Positions 16,563 to 25,389 of a stretch of 64,000 bases of DNA are shown here, piece after piece. Each line of letters begins with the position of its first letter. Position 1 is the first letter of the stretch. A model generated the notes under the pieces. It made no database searches and had not been told where the DNA came from. It saw nothing but the letters and a program-made list of their open reading frames with translations. Origin of the DNA: Verrucomicrobiaceae bacterium (GTDB lineage: Bacteria; Verrucomicrobiota; Verrucomicrobiia; Verrucomicrobiales; Verrucomicrobiaceae); assembly GCA_016713245.1 (NCBI GenBank), contig JADJPM010000001.1:620001-684000 (forward strand), written 5' to 3'. The position numbers and the translations under genes are program-made.

Positions 16563-17789
16563 TCAATTCAGCAGCAGATGAAACACCCGCAGCGCGGTCT
16601 TGGATGAGGTCTTCGAGGCGACGAGGCGGACTCTCGCGGTGTGCGGGCCGGGTTTGAGCTGATCGTCGAGGATCAAGGCCCACGGAAGATGCAGGCCGCT
16701 GCTCCAGTGCGTCAGCGTGTCGAGCGTGCGAGGCGGACCGCCATCGACGCTGAACTCGATCTGGCCGGCATCGGGACCGGAGGCGATGAAGAGGCCGCAG
16801 CCGGTGCCTTCGAAGCTGAACTCGAACTCCGCGCCCGACTCCGTGCCGACGAGCGCGGGCACGTTCACAAAGCCTTCGCGAACGCCGATCTTTTTGCCAT
16901 TGGGCTGCTTGTCGTCGTCGGCAGGTTTCCACGATGGCACGAGCGTGAAGCCCTGGATGATTTTTGCCTGCGCAATATCGCCCAGACGGCCTTTGGCGTA
17001 GCTTTGAGCATCGAGCGGCGCGGGCTGCGGATGCTCTTTCGCGGAAGCGGCGACGGGGTTGGCAAAAGCGGCGTCGAGCATGCGAGCGACGCTGTTGGCG
17101 TAGAGTTGATGACCGAACGGCGAGGGATGCAGGCCTTTAAAATCGTCCGCCCAGGTGAACTCGCCCGCGTCGATGCGGTCGGTGACTTCACGCGCGAGAT
17201 TGAACGACGGATTGCCATGCGCCACGGCCACACGCTCGTGCTGCGCGATGGACGTGGGCACCTTGCCAGTGTGGTAGTCATCCATGTGCGGTGGCATGAC
17301 GAAGTGAAGCTGGATGATGTCCGTCAGCGGACTCACGGTGCGCATGTGACGCACCACGCCCTCCATGCCGCGCAGCATGAGATCGGGATGCTGCGGGATG
17401 TTCGAGCTGTCATTCACCGCCGCCTCGACGAAGAGCAAATCCACCGGCCCTTTGGCCAAGACATCGCGCTCCAAACGGAATGCATGCGGCACGGAGCCCA
17501 TGGAGCCGATGCCCGCATTGATGAACTCGAACTTCGTGTCCGGGAACTTCTTCGTGAGGAAATCGCAGGTGTGCTGCCGCCACGCACCGCCCGCCGTGAT
17601 CGAGCCGCCGAAGAAAATGACGCGACCGGTTTTCTCCTGCGTGAACTTGCGCTGGCAGTTCGCCAATCCATCGCGCAGCTCGAAGTAGTCATGCCCCTTC
17701 GGCAGCTTCGCGGGATCGTATTTTGGCTCGGCGGAGGCGAGCGTGGTCAGCAGGAGTAGGAAGACAAAGAGAGGCTTCATCGTGGTCAT
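16563..17789 (-). CDS. Secreted SGNH/GDSL hydrolase with C-terminal beta domain
   Basis: The start at 17789 was chosen because ATG overlaps the upstream stop as ATGA. The product (408 residues) begins MTTMKPLFVFLLLLTTLASA, a signal peptide. The SGNH domain at about 45-250 shows FFGGSITAG (Ser block I), INAGIGSMGS, FVEAAVNDSS (block III Asn) and DFKGLHPSPFGH (Asp and His). A C-terminal domain of about 130 residues looks like a jelly-roll, with LVGTESGAEFEFSFEG and LILDDQLKPGPHTARVRL, and may bind carbohydrate. Likely role: an esterase acting on extracellular glycans. It is translationally coupled to the SBBP protein gene. Confidence 0.82.
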   Translation of the reverse strand: MTTMKPLFVFLLLLTTLASAEPKYDPAKLPKGHDYFELRDGLANCQRKFTQEKTGRVIFFGGSITAGGAWRQHTCDFLTKKFPDTKFEFINAGIGSMGSVPHAFRLERDVLAKGPVDLLFVEAAVNDSSNIPQHPDLMLRGMEGVVRHMRTVSPLTDIIQLHFVMPPHMDDYHTGKVPTSIAQHERVAVAHGNPSFNLAREVTDRIDAGEFTWADDFKGLHPSPFGHQLYANSVARMLDAAFANPVAASAKEHPQPAPLDAQSYAKGRLGDIAQAKIIQGFTLVPSWKPADDDKQPNGKKIGVREGFVNVPALVGTESGAEFEFSFEGTGCGLFIASGPDAGQIEFSVDGGPPRTLDTLTHWSSGLHLPWALILDDQLKPGPHTARVRLVASKTSSKTALRVFHLLLN

Positions 17790-19093
17790 TGGAGGGGTTT
17801 GAGCTTCCACTTCGCAGCATACAGATCGCTGGAGCCGGATTTGGTCACTTCGTGAGTGCCAAAGGTGGCAGGTGTGGAGAGGGCTCCGGCGATGATGAGT
17901 TCATCGGGAGCGCGGAAGGTGATCGGGTAAGCGCTGTCGTTTTGCTTGCCGCCGGCCTGCTGCACCCAGAGGAGGCCGCCTTTCACATCAAACGCCGCGA
18001 GGAAGATGTCGCCGCTGCCTCGGGTAGCGAGGGCGTGACCGGCCAGCACGGTGTCTTGATTGAAGTCGCCGCACACAAAGGCCGTGCCGTGATCATCGGT
18101 GACCACGCCGAGGCAGTAATCGGTGCCCGGGCCGTGCATATGCTTCGCCCACTGCACTTGGCCCGCGACATCGAGATGCACGATGAGACCGTCGTAATCT
18201 TTACCGCTGCATTGAAACGTCTGGCCTGCCACACTCACGCTGCCCTTGAACATGCCCGAGCCCCAGACGCGTCCCTGCGAGTCACACGCGATCTCATGAT
18301 AAATGGCGCTCGTGGTGCCCGGGATGAGGTTCACCCATTCGCCCTCGCCTTCGGGCGTGAGCTTCAGCACGAGCGCGGCGCTCGTTTTGGATTCGATGGC
18401 GATTTTGCCAAAGGTGCCTGCGCCCGAAGCGCTGCCACCGAGGTAGATGTGGTCCTTCCCATCCATCGCGATGCCGTGCCCGCTGCCGGAGACCTTGCCG
18501 GAAGGCGTGCGATGCCAGATCTCGCGGCCTTCCGCGTCATACTTCGTGCAGAAAAACTGTCCGCCGATCGCGCCGGTGATGACGACATGCCCCTTCGAGT
18601 CGATAGCGATGCCGTGTCCATAATCAGAACCCGTGCCGCCCTTCACGCGCACCCACAGCAGATTGCCATCGGGTGCGAACTTCGCGGTGAAGGCATCGAA
18701 GTTGCCCGCATTCGGCAGATTCTCGCCATTCGCCATCGCGTCCGTGCTTTCGAAATGTCCCGTGACATACGCATTCCCCGCCGCATCCGTGATCACCCCA
18801 TACGCGCGATCCGTTTTGCTGCCGCCAAAGCCGCTCACCCACAGCGGTTTGCCCGCGGCATCGAGCTTCGTCAGGCACATATCCATCTCACCGGCGGTTT
18901 TGTGCTGCTGATCGCCAAACATCGCATCTCCCACGCACTCGGAAGCCAGGAACACATTCCCCTCACGATCCGTCGTCACGGCCCGCGTCTTGTCGTGCCC
19001 GCTACCACCGCCACTGAAGACCCATTCGCAGGTTGGAGGTTCTGCAGCGTCGAGTTGAAGGGAAAGCACCAAGAAGGCCAAGGATCGTTTCAT
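17786..19093 (-). CDS. Secreted SBBP-repeat beta-propeller protein
   Basis: The start at 19093 gives a signal peptide (MKRSLAFLVLSLQLDAAE). The 435-residue product is built of repeats of the SBBP type, such as GNVFLASECVGDAMFG, GNAYVTGHFESTDAM and GTAFVCGDFNQDTVLAG. Lines like KPLWVSGFGGSKTD and LLWVQQAGG recur between blades. These give a propeller of about seven blades. SBBP proteins are abundant in this phylum and usually bind surfaces or partners; no catalytic residues are evident. Overlap with the SGNH hydrolase start implies a common operon. Confidence 0.8.
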   Translation of the reverse strand: MKRSLAFLVLSLQLDAAEPPTCEWVFSGGGSGHDKTRAVTTDREGNVFLASECVGDAMFGDQQHKTAGEMDMCLTKLDAAGKPLWVSGFGGSKTDRAYGVITDAAGNAYVTGHFESTDAMANGENLPNAGNFDAFTAKFAPDGNLLWVRVKGGTGSDYGHGIAIDSKGHVVITGAIGGQFFCTKYDAEGREIWHRTPSGKVSGSGHGIAMDGKDHIYLGGSASGAGTFGKIAIESKTSAALVLKLTPEGEGEWVNLIPGTTSAIYHEIACDSQGRVWGSGMFKGSVSVAGQTFQCSGKDYDGLIVHLDVAGQVQWAKHMHGPGTDYCLGVVTDDHGTAFVCGDFNQDTVLAGHALATRGSGDIFLAAFDVKGGLLWVQQAGGKQNDSAYPITFRAPDELIIAGALSTPATFGTHEVTKSGSSDLYAAKWKLKPLQ

Positions 19094-19124
19094 GGCCGCT
19101 GAATAAGGACGCTCAAGGCTGGAT

Positions 19125-19943
19125 CTATCCAATGGCGATCACGCTGACCTTCAGATCCGCACAAAGTTTCATGACCTCCTCGCGCCCAAGCAACAAGGTC
19201 ATGCCCGCCTCGACGGTGATGAGGTCCACTCCGGCACTCGCGGCCGTGCGAATGGTGTCGGGGCCTACGACAGGCACATCGAATCGCATGTCTTGATTCG
19301 GCTTGGAGACTTTGACCATCGTCGCGCCGCCTCGTCCGAGCGCTCCACCGCGCTTCACGGCCTCGTTGGTGCCTTCAAAGGCCTCCACAGCCAATACGGT
19401 GCCATTTTTCACAACCACCGTCTGTCCGATGTCGAGTCGGCTGCTTTCCTTGGCGATCTTAAAGCCGTATTCGGCATCCTCCTGGCGGCGTTTTTTGATC
19501 TGCGGACCGGCGACATGCCCGGAGCTCGGCATGAGGTCTTCGAGGAAGGTGGTGGCGGGCAGCAAAGCGATGCCGTCCTTCGCCAATTCGTTCGCGATGC
19601 CACCGAAGAGGGTCTCGGCGTTCCGCTGCTTCAGCCGTGCCATCATGATGAGCGTGCGCAGGTCGGGGCGCAGGTCGAAAAGGTTCTTCGGAGCGATCTG
19701 ACCGACCATCACCGTCTGAGTGACACCTTGCTTTTTGAAGTAGGAGATCATCTTCCCGAGCTGACCGACGCGGAACCACTCCATTGCATCGACTTTGTCT
19801 GCGAGCTCAGGCTTCGTCTCATTGGTAAAGGCGGCCGCGACGAGCTTCTTCACGCCCGCTTTCCTCGCCGCCGCGGCAAAGGTCTCCGGATAGATGCCGT
19901 TTCCGGCAATGAGGGCGATGGTATCGAGATTGGGAGCAGTCAT
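19125..19943 (-). CDS. lpxI: UDP-2,3-diacylglucosamine diphosphatase LpxI
   Basis: The 272-residue protein matches the LpxI (DUF1009) family in length and wording: IALIAGNGIYPETFAAAARKAG at the N-terminus, GQLGKMISYFKKQGV, MVGQIAPKNLF, and the C-terminal DUF1009 part with KESSRLDIGQTVVVKNG, VEAFEGTNEAVKRGG and VPVVGPDTI. LpxI hydrolyses UDP-2,3-diacylglucosamine to lipid X in lipid A synthesis and replaces LpxH in many bacteria. It acts in the cytoplasm. No other lpx gene is in view, so this one is separated from the rest of the pathway. Confidence 0.92.
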   Translation of the reverse strand: MTAPNLDTIALIAGNGIYPETFAAAARKAGVKKLVAAAFTNETKPELADKVDAMEWFRVGQLGKMISYFKKQGVTQTVMVGQIAPKNLFDLRPDLRTLIMMARLKQRNAETLFGGIANELAKDGIALLPATTFLEDLMPSSGHVAGPQIKKRRQEDAEYGFKIAKESSRLDIGQTVVVKNGTVLAVEAFEGTNEAVKRGGALGRGGATMVKVSKPNQDMRFDVPVVGPDTIRTAASAGVDLITVEAGMTLLLGREEVMKLCADLKVSVIAIG

Positions 19944-20068
19944 TCAGGCAATGACCTGATGTTGGACGCTGACAGCGTTTCGTTCAATCGCCAAACCACA
20001 CGGCAACCCGAAGTGGGACCGCCCCGAATTTGCGTGCGAGGAGGTCGATTGCTCTGCGTTTCTTGTTC

Positions 20069-20731
20069 ATGAAAGCACTTCTTGCCCTTTTTCTTGCTGT
20101 GAGCCCCCTCGCCGCCGAACCCGTGGCTCAAAAAGGCGAGTTGATCTTTACCGACGACTTTGAGCGCTCCGATCTCGGCGACTGGAAGCCCCTCATTCCG
20201 TCCTTTGCCGTGCAGAACGGGGTCCTCAAGGGCTGGCAGACCCGCGATGATCACGGGGCCGTGGGCCGTGTGTATCGGCCGATGAAGGACGTGATCGTCG
20301 AGTTCAAATTCAAGCTCGACGGCTCCACAGGTTTCAACGCGGTGTTTGACGACAAAAACCACCGAGGCTCGCACGCCGGGCACATTTGCCGTGTGGCCTT
20401 TGCTCCAAAACAAATCCGCCTCGGCGACGACAAGGAAGGCGTCATGCGCAACGACATCTTCGAAATGCGCAAAGACCCCACGAAGAAGAAGGAAGCCGAC
20501 AAACTGCTCGTCGGTCGCGGAACGGCCACGAATGTCACGCTCGACCCCAAGCCCTGGCATCGCGTCGCTATCACGATTCTCGGCGATCACATGCACGTCA
20601 CGCTCGATGGCAAACCGGTCGGCGACCTGAAGTCCCCCGGTATTGCCCACGAGACGAAACAGAGCTTTCACTTCACCGTGAACGGCCCCGGCGTGCTCTT
20701 TGACGACATGCGCATCTGGGCGGCGAAGTGA
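20069..20731 (+). CDS. Secreted LamG/DUF1080-like protein
   Basis: The ATG at 20069 starts a signal peptide (MKALLALFLAVSPLAAE). The 220-residue product has a concanavalin-like pattern: ELIFTDDFERSDLGDWKP near the start, FKFKLDGSTGFNAVFDDKNH, WHRVAITILGDHMHVTLDGK and FDDMRIW at the end. Such DUF1080/LamG proteins are very common in Verrucomicrobia and Planctomycetes and probably bind or cleave glycans. It opens a plus-strand cluster with a sulfatase and a PL6-type lyase, which supports a role in polysaccharide use. Confidence 0.75.
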   Translation: MKALLALFLAVSPLAAEPVAQKGELIFTDDFERSDLGDWKPLIPSFAVQNGVLKGWQTRDDHGAVGRVYRPMKDVIVEFKFKLDGSTGFNAVFDDKNHRGSHAGHICRVAFAPKQIRLGDDKEGVMRNDIFEMRKDPTKKKEADKLLVGRGTATNVTLDPKPWHRVAITILGDHMHVTLDGKPVGDLKSPGIAHETKQSFHFTVNGPGVLFDDMRIWAAK

Positions 20732-20761
20732 GGAATGGGTGGAAACCGACGTTAGAGAAGC

Positions 20762-21631
20762 ATGAGACCATCTCTTATCCATGTCGCTCTTTGCATCACC
20801 GCGCTTGTCACCCGCGCCGATGATTTGCAGCCGCCCATCTCGGTGGGGCAACGCGTGGCTACCTGCGGGCATAGTTTCCATGTGTTCACGTATCGCCAAG
20901 TCGCAGAGATCGCGGCTTCGGCGGGCTTAAAGCATGAACTGGCGGGGCTTTCGAGCATCGGCGGCTCCACGGTGATTAAGCATTGGGCGGTGCCCGAAGA
21001 GAAAAGCGCGGTGAAGCAGGTGCTGAAAGCCGGAAAGGCCGATGTGCTCACGCTTTCGCCCATCTGGCTGCCGGACGAGGCCATCGAGCAGTTTGTGAAA
21101 CTCGGCATCGAGCACAACCCAGCGCTGCGCATCACCGTGCAGGAATACTGGATGCCGAATGACGAGTATGAACCCGTTTATCCGCTCCAGACAAAGAAGA
21201 AGGTCGATCACAACGCCACCGATCTCGCCAAGCTCCGCGATGCCACGATGCGCTACGCCAAAGACATCGAAGAACACGTCAAAGGCATCAATCAACGTCT
21301 CGGCAAGGGTGCGGTGTTCATCGTGCCCGTCGGCATGGCGGCGGTGACACTGCGCGAAAAAATCGTGAACGGCGAAGCCCCCGGCCTGAAGCAGCAAAGC
21401 GAACTCTTCCGCGACAACTGGGGCCATGCGCTAGTCCCGCTCCAGCTTCTCTCCAGCTACTGCCACTTTGCCGTCATCTACCGCAAGAGCCCCGTCGGCT
21501 TGCCCTTGCCGCTCGACTTCCGCACACTCAAAGACATGAGCGACGACGACAAAACCAAGCTCAACATCCTCCTCCAACAAATCGCCTGGGACACCGTGAG
21601 CGCTCATCCGATGAGTGGGATCATGAAATAG
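20762..21631 (+). CDS. Secreted SGNH-like protein of uncertain function
   Basis: The 289-residue product has a signal peptide (MRPSLIHVALCITALVTRADD). Near the start comes VATCGHSFHVF, where GHSFH takes the place of the GDSL block of SGNH hydrolases. SIGGSTVIKHW and FIVPVGMAAVTLRE follow. The C-terminal AWDTVSAHPMSGI includes a possible Asp/His pair. I read it as a divergent SGNH hydrolase; the exact reaction is unknown. It sits 30 bp after a LamG-like gene and before a sulfatase gene. Confidence 0.6.
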   Translation: MRPSLIHVALCITALVTRADDLQPPISVGQRVATCGHSFHVFTYRQVAEIAASAGLKHELAGLSSIGGSTVIKHWAVPEEKSAVKQVLKAGKADVLTLSPIWLPDEAIEQFVKLGIEHNPALRITVQEYWMPNDEYEPVYPLQTKKKVDHNATDLAKLRDATMRYAKDIEEHVKGINQRLGKGAVFIVPVGMAAVTLREKIVNGEAPGLKQQSELFRDNWGHALVPLQLLSSYCHFAVIYRKSPVGLPLPLDFRTLKDMSDDDKTKLNILLQQIAWDTVSAHPMSGIMK

Positions 21632-21633
21632 CT

Positions 21634-21693
21634 GACAGAAAAATGGGGGCAGCAAATAACAGAGACTTCATTTTTCTGCCCCGATTTGCTGTC
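21634..21693. repeat. Palindromic intergenic repeat, GACAG family, swapped half-arms
   Basis: Left words CAGAAAAAT and CAGCAAAT are joined by GGGGG. The right side reads ATTTTTCTG, CCCCG, ATTTGCTG. The word order is kept rather than reversed, so exact complementarity is crossed. The element fills the gap between the SGNH-like gene and the sulfatase start at 21715. A longer upstream frame that would translate the repeat was rejected. Confidence 0.75.
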
Positions 21694-21714
21694 AGCCCAA
21701 ACACTTCACACGCC

Positions 21715-23253
21715 ATGAAACGCCTCGTTTTCTTCCTCTCACTCTCTTGTTCGCTCTTCGCGGCGCAGCCGAACATCGTCATCATCCTCGCGGATGACCT
21801 CGGCTATGGCGACATGCAGGCGAACAACCCGGAGCGCGGCAAGATTCCGACGCCGAACATGAACCGCCTCGCCGCCGAGGGCATGCGCTTCACGGACGGA
21901 CACTCCAGCTCGGGTTGCTGCTCGCCATCGCGCTACACGCTGCTCACCGGGCGCTACCATTGGCGCACGACGCTGCAATCCGGCATCGTCGGCTCATGGG
22001 GGAAGCCTTTGATCGCGAAAGATCGCGTCACCATCGCCTCACTCGCGAAAGAACAGGGCTACGCGACGGCCTGCATCGGCAAATGGCACCTCGGAAGCGA
22101 CTGGCCGATCACGCAGGCGCAGAAAGCGCACTTTGGCGGCTTCGGCGGCAAAGCGGGCGGCGGTGGACAGGTCTCGACGACGATCACCGATGCGCATCGC
22201 GAGACGTGGAAGGCCGTTTTTTCGCAACGCATCCCCGGCGGGCCCACGGAGCGCGGCTTTGACGAGTATTTCGGCACCGACGTGCCGAACTGGCCGCCCT
22301 ATTGCTTCATCGACGGAGATCGCACCGTGGGCATCCCGAGCGAGTTGCTGCCCGCGTCGAAGCTCGTGAAGAATCAAGCGAGTCTGCAAGGCCCTGCGCT
22401 GCCAGATTGGCAGCTTGAGGGCATTTTGCCTGCGTTGGCGAGTCGCGCGGAAAAGTTCATCCAAGTGCAGTCAGCGGCGAAGAAGCCGTTTTTGCTCTAC
22501 CTGCCGCTCACCTCGCCGCACACGCCGCTGGCCGTGAATGCCGAGTGGAAGGGTAAAAGCGGTCTGAATAGCGATTACGCCGATCTGGTGATGGAAACCG
22601 ATCACGTGCTCGGTCGCGTGCTGGAAGCGCTGAAGGCCGCTGGCGTCGAAAATGATACCTTCGTGCTTTTCACCAGCGACAATGGCTGCGCGTCCTACAT
22701 CGGCGTGAAGGACATGGAAAAGCAGGGCCACTATCCCAGCGGGCCGCTGCGTGACTACAAAACCTCGGTCTATGAAGGCGGACACCGCGTGCCCTTCGTC
22801 GTGAGATGGCCCGGAGTCGTCAAAGCAGGCAGCGTGTGCAAGCAGCTCGTGCTGCAAGCCGACACCCTCGCCACCCTGGCCGAAATCCTCGGTGTGAAGC
22901 TCCCGGACACCGCCGGCGAGGACAGCTTCAGTCTGATGCCGCTCCTCAACGGCGAAGACCGCCCCATCCGCACGAATGCCGTCAACACCGCCTGCGGCGG
23001 CACCCCGAGCTTCCGCGACGGTTCGTGGAAATACGTCGCGCAAGCCGAGCCCGAGCTCTACAACCTCGACGAAGACCTCGCCGAGTCGATGAACGTGGCC
23101 CCGCTGCATCCCGACCGCGTCAAAGCCATGCAAGCCGCCTTTGAAAAACTCATCCGCGCCGGCCGCAGCACACCCGGCGCACCGCAGAAGAATGACATCA
23201 AGGTCGTGCGGTATCCCAAAGCTCCCGCCACACCGAAGGCGAAGAAGAAATAG
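21715..23253 (+). CDS. Secreted sulfatase (formylglycine type)
   Basis: The 512-residue product begins with a signal peptide (MKRLVFFLSLSCSLFAAQ). The N-terminal metal-binding line is NIVIILADDLGYGDM. The activation motif C-S-P-S-R has Cys69 as the residue converted to formylglycine, followed by YTLLTGR. GKWHLGSDWP, LYLPLTSPHTPLAV and LFTSDNGC complete the active-site set. It would remove sulfate esters from a sulfated polysaccharide. The neighbouring PL6-type lyase suggests the two act together. The substrate subclass cannot be told by eye. Confidence 0.93.
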   Translation: MKRLVFFLSLSCSLFAAQPNIVIILADDLGYGDMQANNPERGKIPTPNMNRLAAEGMRFTDGHSSSGCCSPSRYTLLTGRYHWRTTLQSGIVGSWGKPLIAKDRVTIASLAKEQGYATACIGKWHLGSDWPITQAQKAHFGGFGGKAGGGGQVSTTITDAHRETWKAVFSQRIPGGPTERGFDEYFGTDVPNWPPYCFIDGDRTVGIPSELLPASKLVKNQASLQGPALPDWQLEGILPALASRAEKFIQVQSAAKKPFLLYLPLTSPHTPLAVNAEWKGKSGLNSDYADLVMETDHVLGRVLEALKAAGVENDTFVLFTSDNGCASYIGVKDMEKQGHYPSGPLRDYKTSVYEGGHRVPFVVRWPGVVKAGSVCKQLVLQADTLATLAEILGVKLPDTAGEDSFSLMPLLNGEDRPIRTNAVNTACGGTPSFRDGSWKYVAQAEPELYNLDEDLAESMNVAPLHPDRVKAMQAAFEKLIRAGRSTPGAPQKNDIKVVRYPKAPATPKAKKK

Positions 23254-23255
23254 TC

Positions 23256-24005
23256 ATGAAATTCGCCCTGATTCTCTTCACCACGCTCTGCCTCGCCTCC
23301 AAGGCCGAAGAACCCGCCACGCTAATGACCACGCGTGGCAAGCTGCTCGCTAGCGAGGACTTTGTGGCCGCACCGGCTCCGTTCACGGGCAAGCCGGTGG
23401 GCTTTGCGAGTGGATTCAGCGGCTGGCGATACAACAGCTCGGCCACGGGCGGGAAAGGTGGACGTTGGGAGATCGCGAATGGCGAGTTTCGAGGCATCGA
23501 GACGCCAGGCGCGAATCATCCGGCCACAGCTTCGTTTGGGATGACGTTTCAAGACGTGGTCATCCAGTGCGAGGCATGCCTCAACGACGTGCCGGACGAG
23601 GGGCGGAAGTATCGCTCGCTGTTTGTGAAGGCCACGGATGCGAAGGACTACGTCATCTCGCTGAGTCTCGGACAGGGCGGGTTGTTTTTGACGCCGTATG
23701 ACGCGGACAAGATCAATCCGGGCACCAAACAGCGCGAGAAAGGCACCACGGTGAAGCTTTTGAAGCCGATCAAGCTCAACGAGTGGCACATGGTCGTGCT
23801 CGAAATCCACGGTGATGAGGTTGTCGGCACGTTGGATGGGCAAAGCATCACTTTAAGCAATCCGCTCATCGGTGCAGCGAAGCACAGCATCATGCTCGGC
23901 GCGGGCACGGAGGCGAGCTTTCGCAAACTCCGCGTGTGGGAGGCTTTGCCGAAGGCGGATTGGAAGAGGATCAAAGCAACGCTCAATGCTGCCGCGAAGC
24001 CATGA
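23256..24005 (+). CDS. Secreted LamG/DUF1080-like protein
   Basis: The 249-residue product starts 2 bp after the sulfatase stop and has a signal peptide (MKFALILFTTLCLASKAEE). It shows the concanavalin-like pattern with LLASEDFVAAP, FQDVVIQCEACLNDVPDEG, WHMVVLEIHGDEVVGTLDG and SFRKLRVWEA. It may hold or cleave the same glycan as its neighbours. Its stop overlaps the start of the PL6-type gene as ATGA. Confidence 0.75.
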   Translation: MKFALILFTTLCLASKAEEPATLMTTRGKLLASEDFVAAPAPFTGKPVGFASGFSGWRYNSSATGGKGGRWEIANGEFRGIETPGANHPATASFGMTFQDVVIQCEACLNDVPDEGRKYRSLFVKATDAKDYVISLSLGQGGLFLTPYDADKINPGTKQREKGTTVKLLKPIKLNEWHMVVLEIHGDEVVGTLDGQSITLSNPLIGAAKHSIMLGAGTEASFRKLRVWEALPKADWKRIKATLNAAAKP

Positions 24006-25321
24006 GAGCGGCACTTGTCCTCTATGTTTGGAGCGCGTGCGTGATGGCGGCCGAGCTGCCGAAGACGCTTCGGCTTGATCTTCAGCGACCCATTGACCCG
24101 AGACTCGCCAAGATCGAATCCGGCGACTTTGGAGCCGGTGAGGTGCATGTGGTCCGTGCAGCGGTTGAGGTGCGGGCGGTGTCCGGCAAGCTCAAGCCGG
24201 GCGATCAACTCGTGCTCACGGGCACGGCCTGGAAGGATGCGCGATTCACCTTTGAAGGTCGTGGCACGGCGGAAGCGCCGATCATCATCCGGCCAGAGAA
24301 GCCGGGCAGCGTGAGTTTCACCGGCGAATCGGCGGTGACGTTGCATGGCGAGCATCTCATCGTGCATGATCTGGCTTTCGTGGGCGTGACAGTGTCGAAA
24401 AACAACGAGGTGCTCTTCCGCGTGGGCAATGGCGTGGAGAAACCGGCGAATCACTGTCTCTTCAACCGCCTTCGTTTTGAAAACTGCGGCTCCACGAACC
24501 CGGCGGACTGGCCAAAGCTGCATCTCTGGCTCATGAGCATGCGCGGTCGTGGCAACACGGTGTCGAACTCGACCTTCAGCGGTTTCAAACACATCGGTCA
24601 GATGCTCGGCGCAGCGGAACTGCCGAAGGACGGGCTGCAACAACTGCATGTGCTCAACAATCGCTTCATCGACCGCCCTCATCTCGATAACCAAAATGGC
24701 TACGAGATCTTGCAAATCGGCTGGAGCGGTGAGCGTGCGGCTGCCACCGGGTCGCTCGTCCAGGGCAACACTTTCGAGCGCTGCGATGGCGAGAACGAAC
24801 TCATCACGCTCAAAGCATCCGACGTCGTCGTGCGCGGGAATCACTTCATCGCGAGCCAGGGCGTGCTGTGCCTGCGCACCGCTCGTCGTGTGCTCGTGCA
24901 GGACAATGTCTTCGACGGCCAGGGTCGCGAAAACACCGGCGGCGTGCGTTTGCAAGGCGATGGCCATGTCCTCATCGGCAACACCTTCCGCGATCTGAAG
25001 AAGCCGAAGGACTACTATGCCTGGCCCATCTCCCTGATGGCCGCCGATCTCGAAACCTACGGCGTGACTGATCAACTCGGTGGCTACGGCCGCGCACGCG
25101 ACATCCTCATCATCCGCAACCGCTTCGAGCACTGCGATAAGCGCATCGCCGCCGGAATTTACGCCCGCAAAGAGTATCCGCTACTGCCGAAGAACATCAT
25201 CGTGCGCGAAAATGTGTTCGTGAGCATGAGCGAAGCCAGCGCCTTTGATTTCATCGCAGCAGATCCGAGCGGCGAGCTACCGAAAGAGCTGCATGATTTG
25301 GGCAATTTGTTCCAGCCTTGA
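24002..25321 (+). CDS. Polysaccharide lyase family 6-like (chondroitinase-B/alginate-lyase type)
   Basis: The start at 24002 overlaps the upstream stop as ATGA and begins a signal peptide (MRAALVLYVWSACVMAAE). The 439-residue product is a parallel beta-helix. The PL6 region GENELITLKASDVVVRGNHF, followed by GVLCLRTARRVLVQDNVFDG, places Lys271 and Arg292 21 residues apart. That is the spacing of the catalytic Lys250/Arg271 pair of chondroitinase B. The enzyme would cleave uronic-acid polysaccharides by beta-elimination in the periplasm. With the sulfatase it forms a small saccharide-use unit. Confidence 0.85.
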   Translation: MRAALVLYVWSACVMAAELPKTLRLDLQRPIDPRLAKIESGDFGAGEVHVVRAAVEVRAVSGKLKPGDQLVLTGTAWKDARFTFEGRGTAEAPIIIRPEKPGSVSFTGESAVTLHGEHLIVHDLAFVGVTVSKNNEVLFRVGNGVEKPANHCLFNRLRFENCGSTNPADWPKLHLWLMSMRGRGNTVSNSTFSGFKHIGQMLGAAELPKDGLQQLHVLNNRFIDRPHLDNQNGYEILQIGWSGERAAATGSLVQGNTFERCDGENELITLKASDVVVRGNHFIASQGVLCLRTARRVLVQDNVFDGQGRENTGGVRLQGDGHVLIGNTFRDLKKPKDYYAWPISLMAADLETYGVTDQLGGYGRARDILIIRNRFEHCDKRIAAGIYARKEYPLLPKNIIVRENVFVSMSEASAFDFIAADPSGELPKELHDLGNLFQP

Positions 25322-25389
25322 TCTGGAGAGTGATGCGCGACAACGACTTGTGAAGAATGGCTAGGTCGAGGCGTTTAGCATGCACCACC

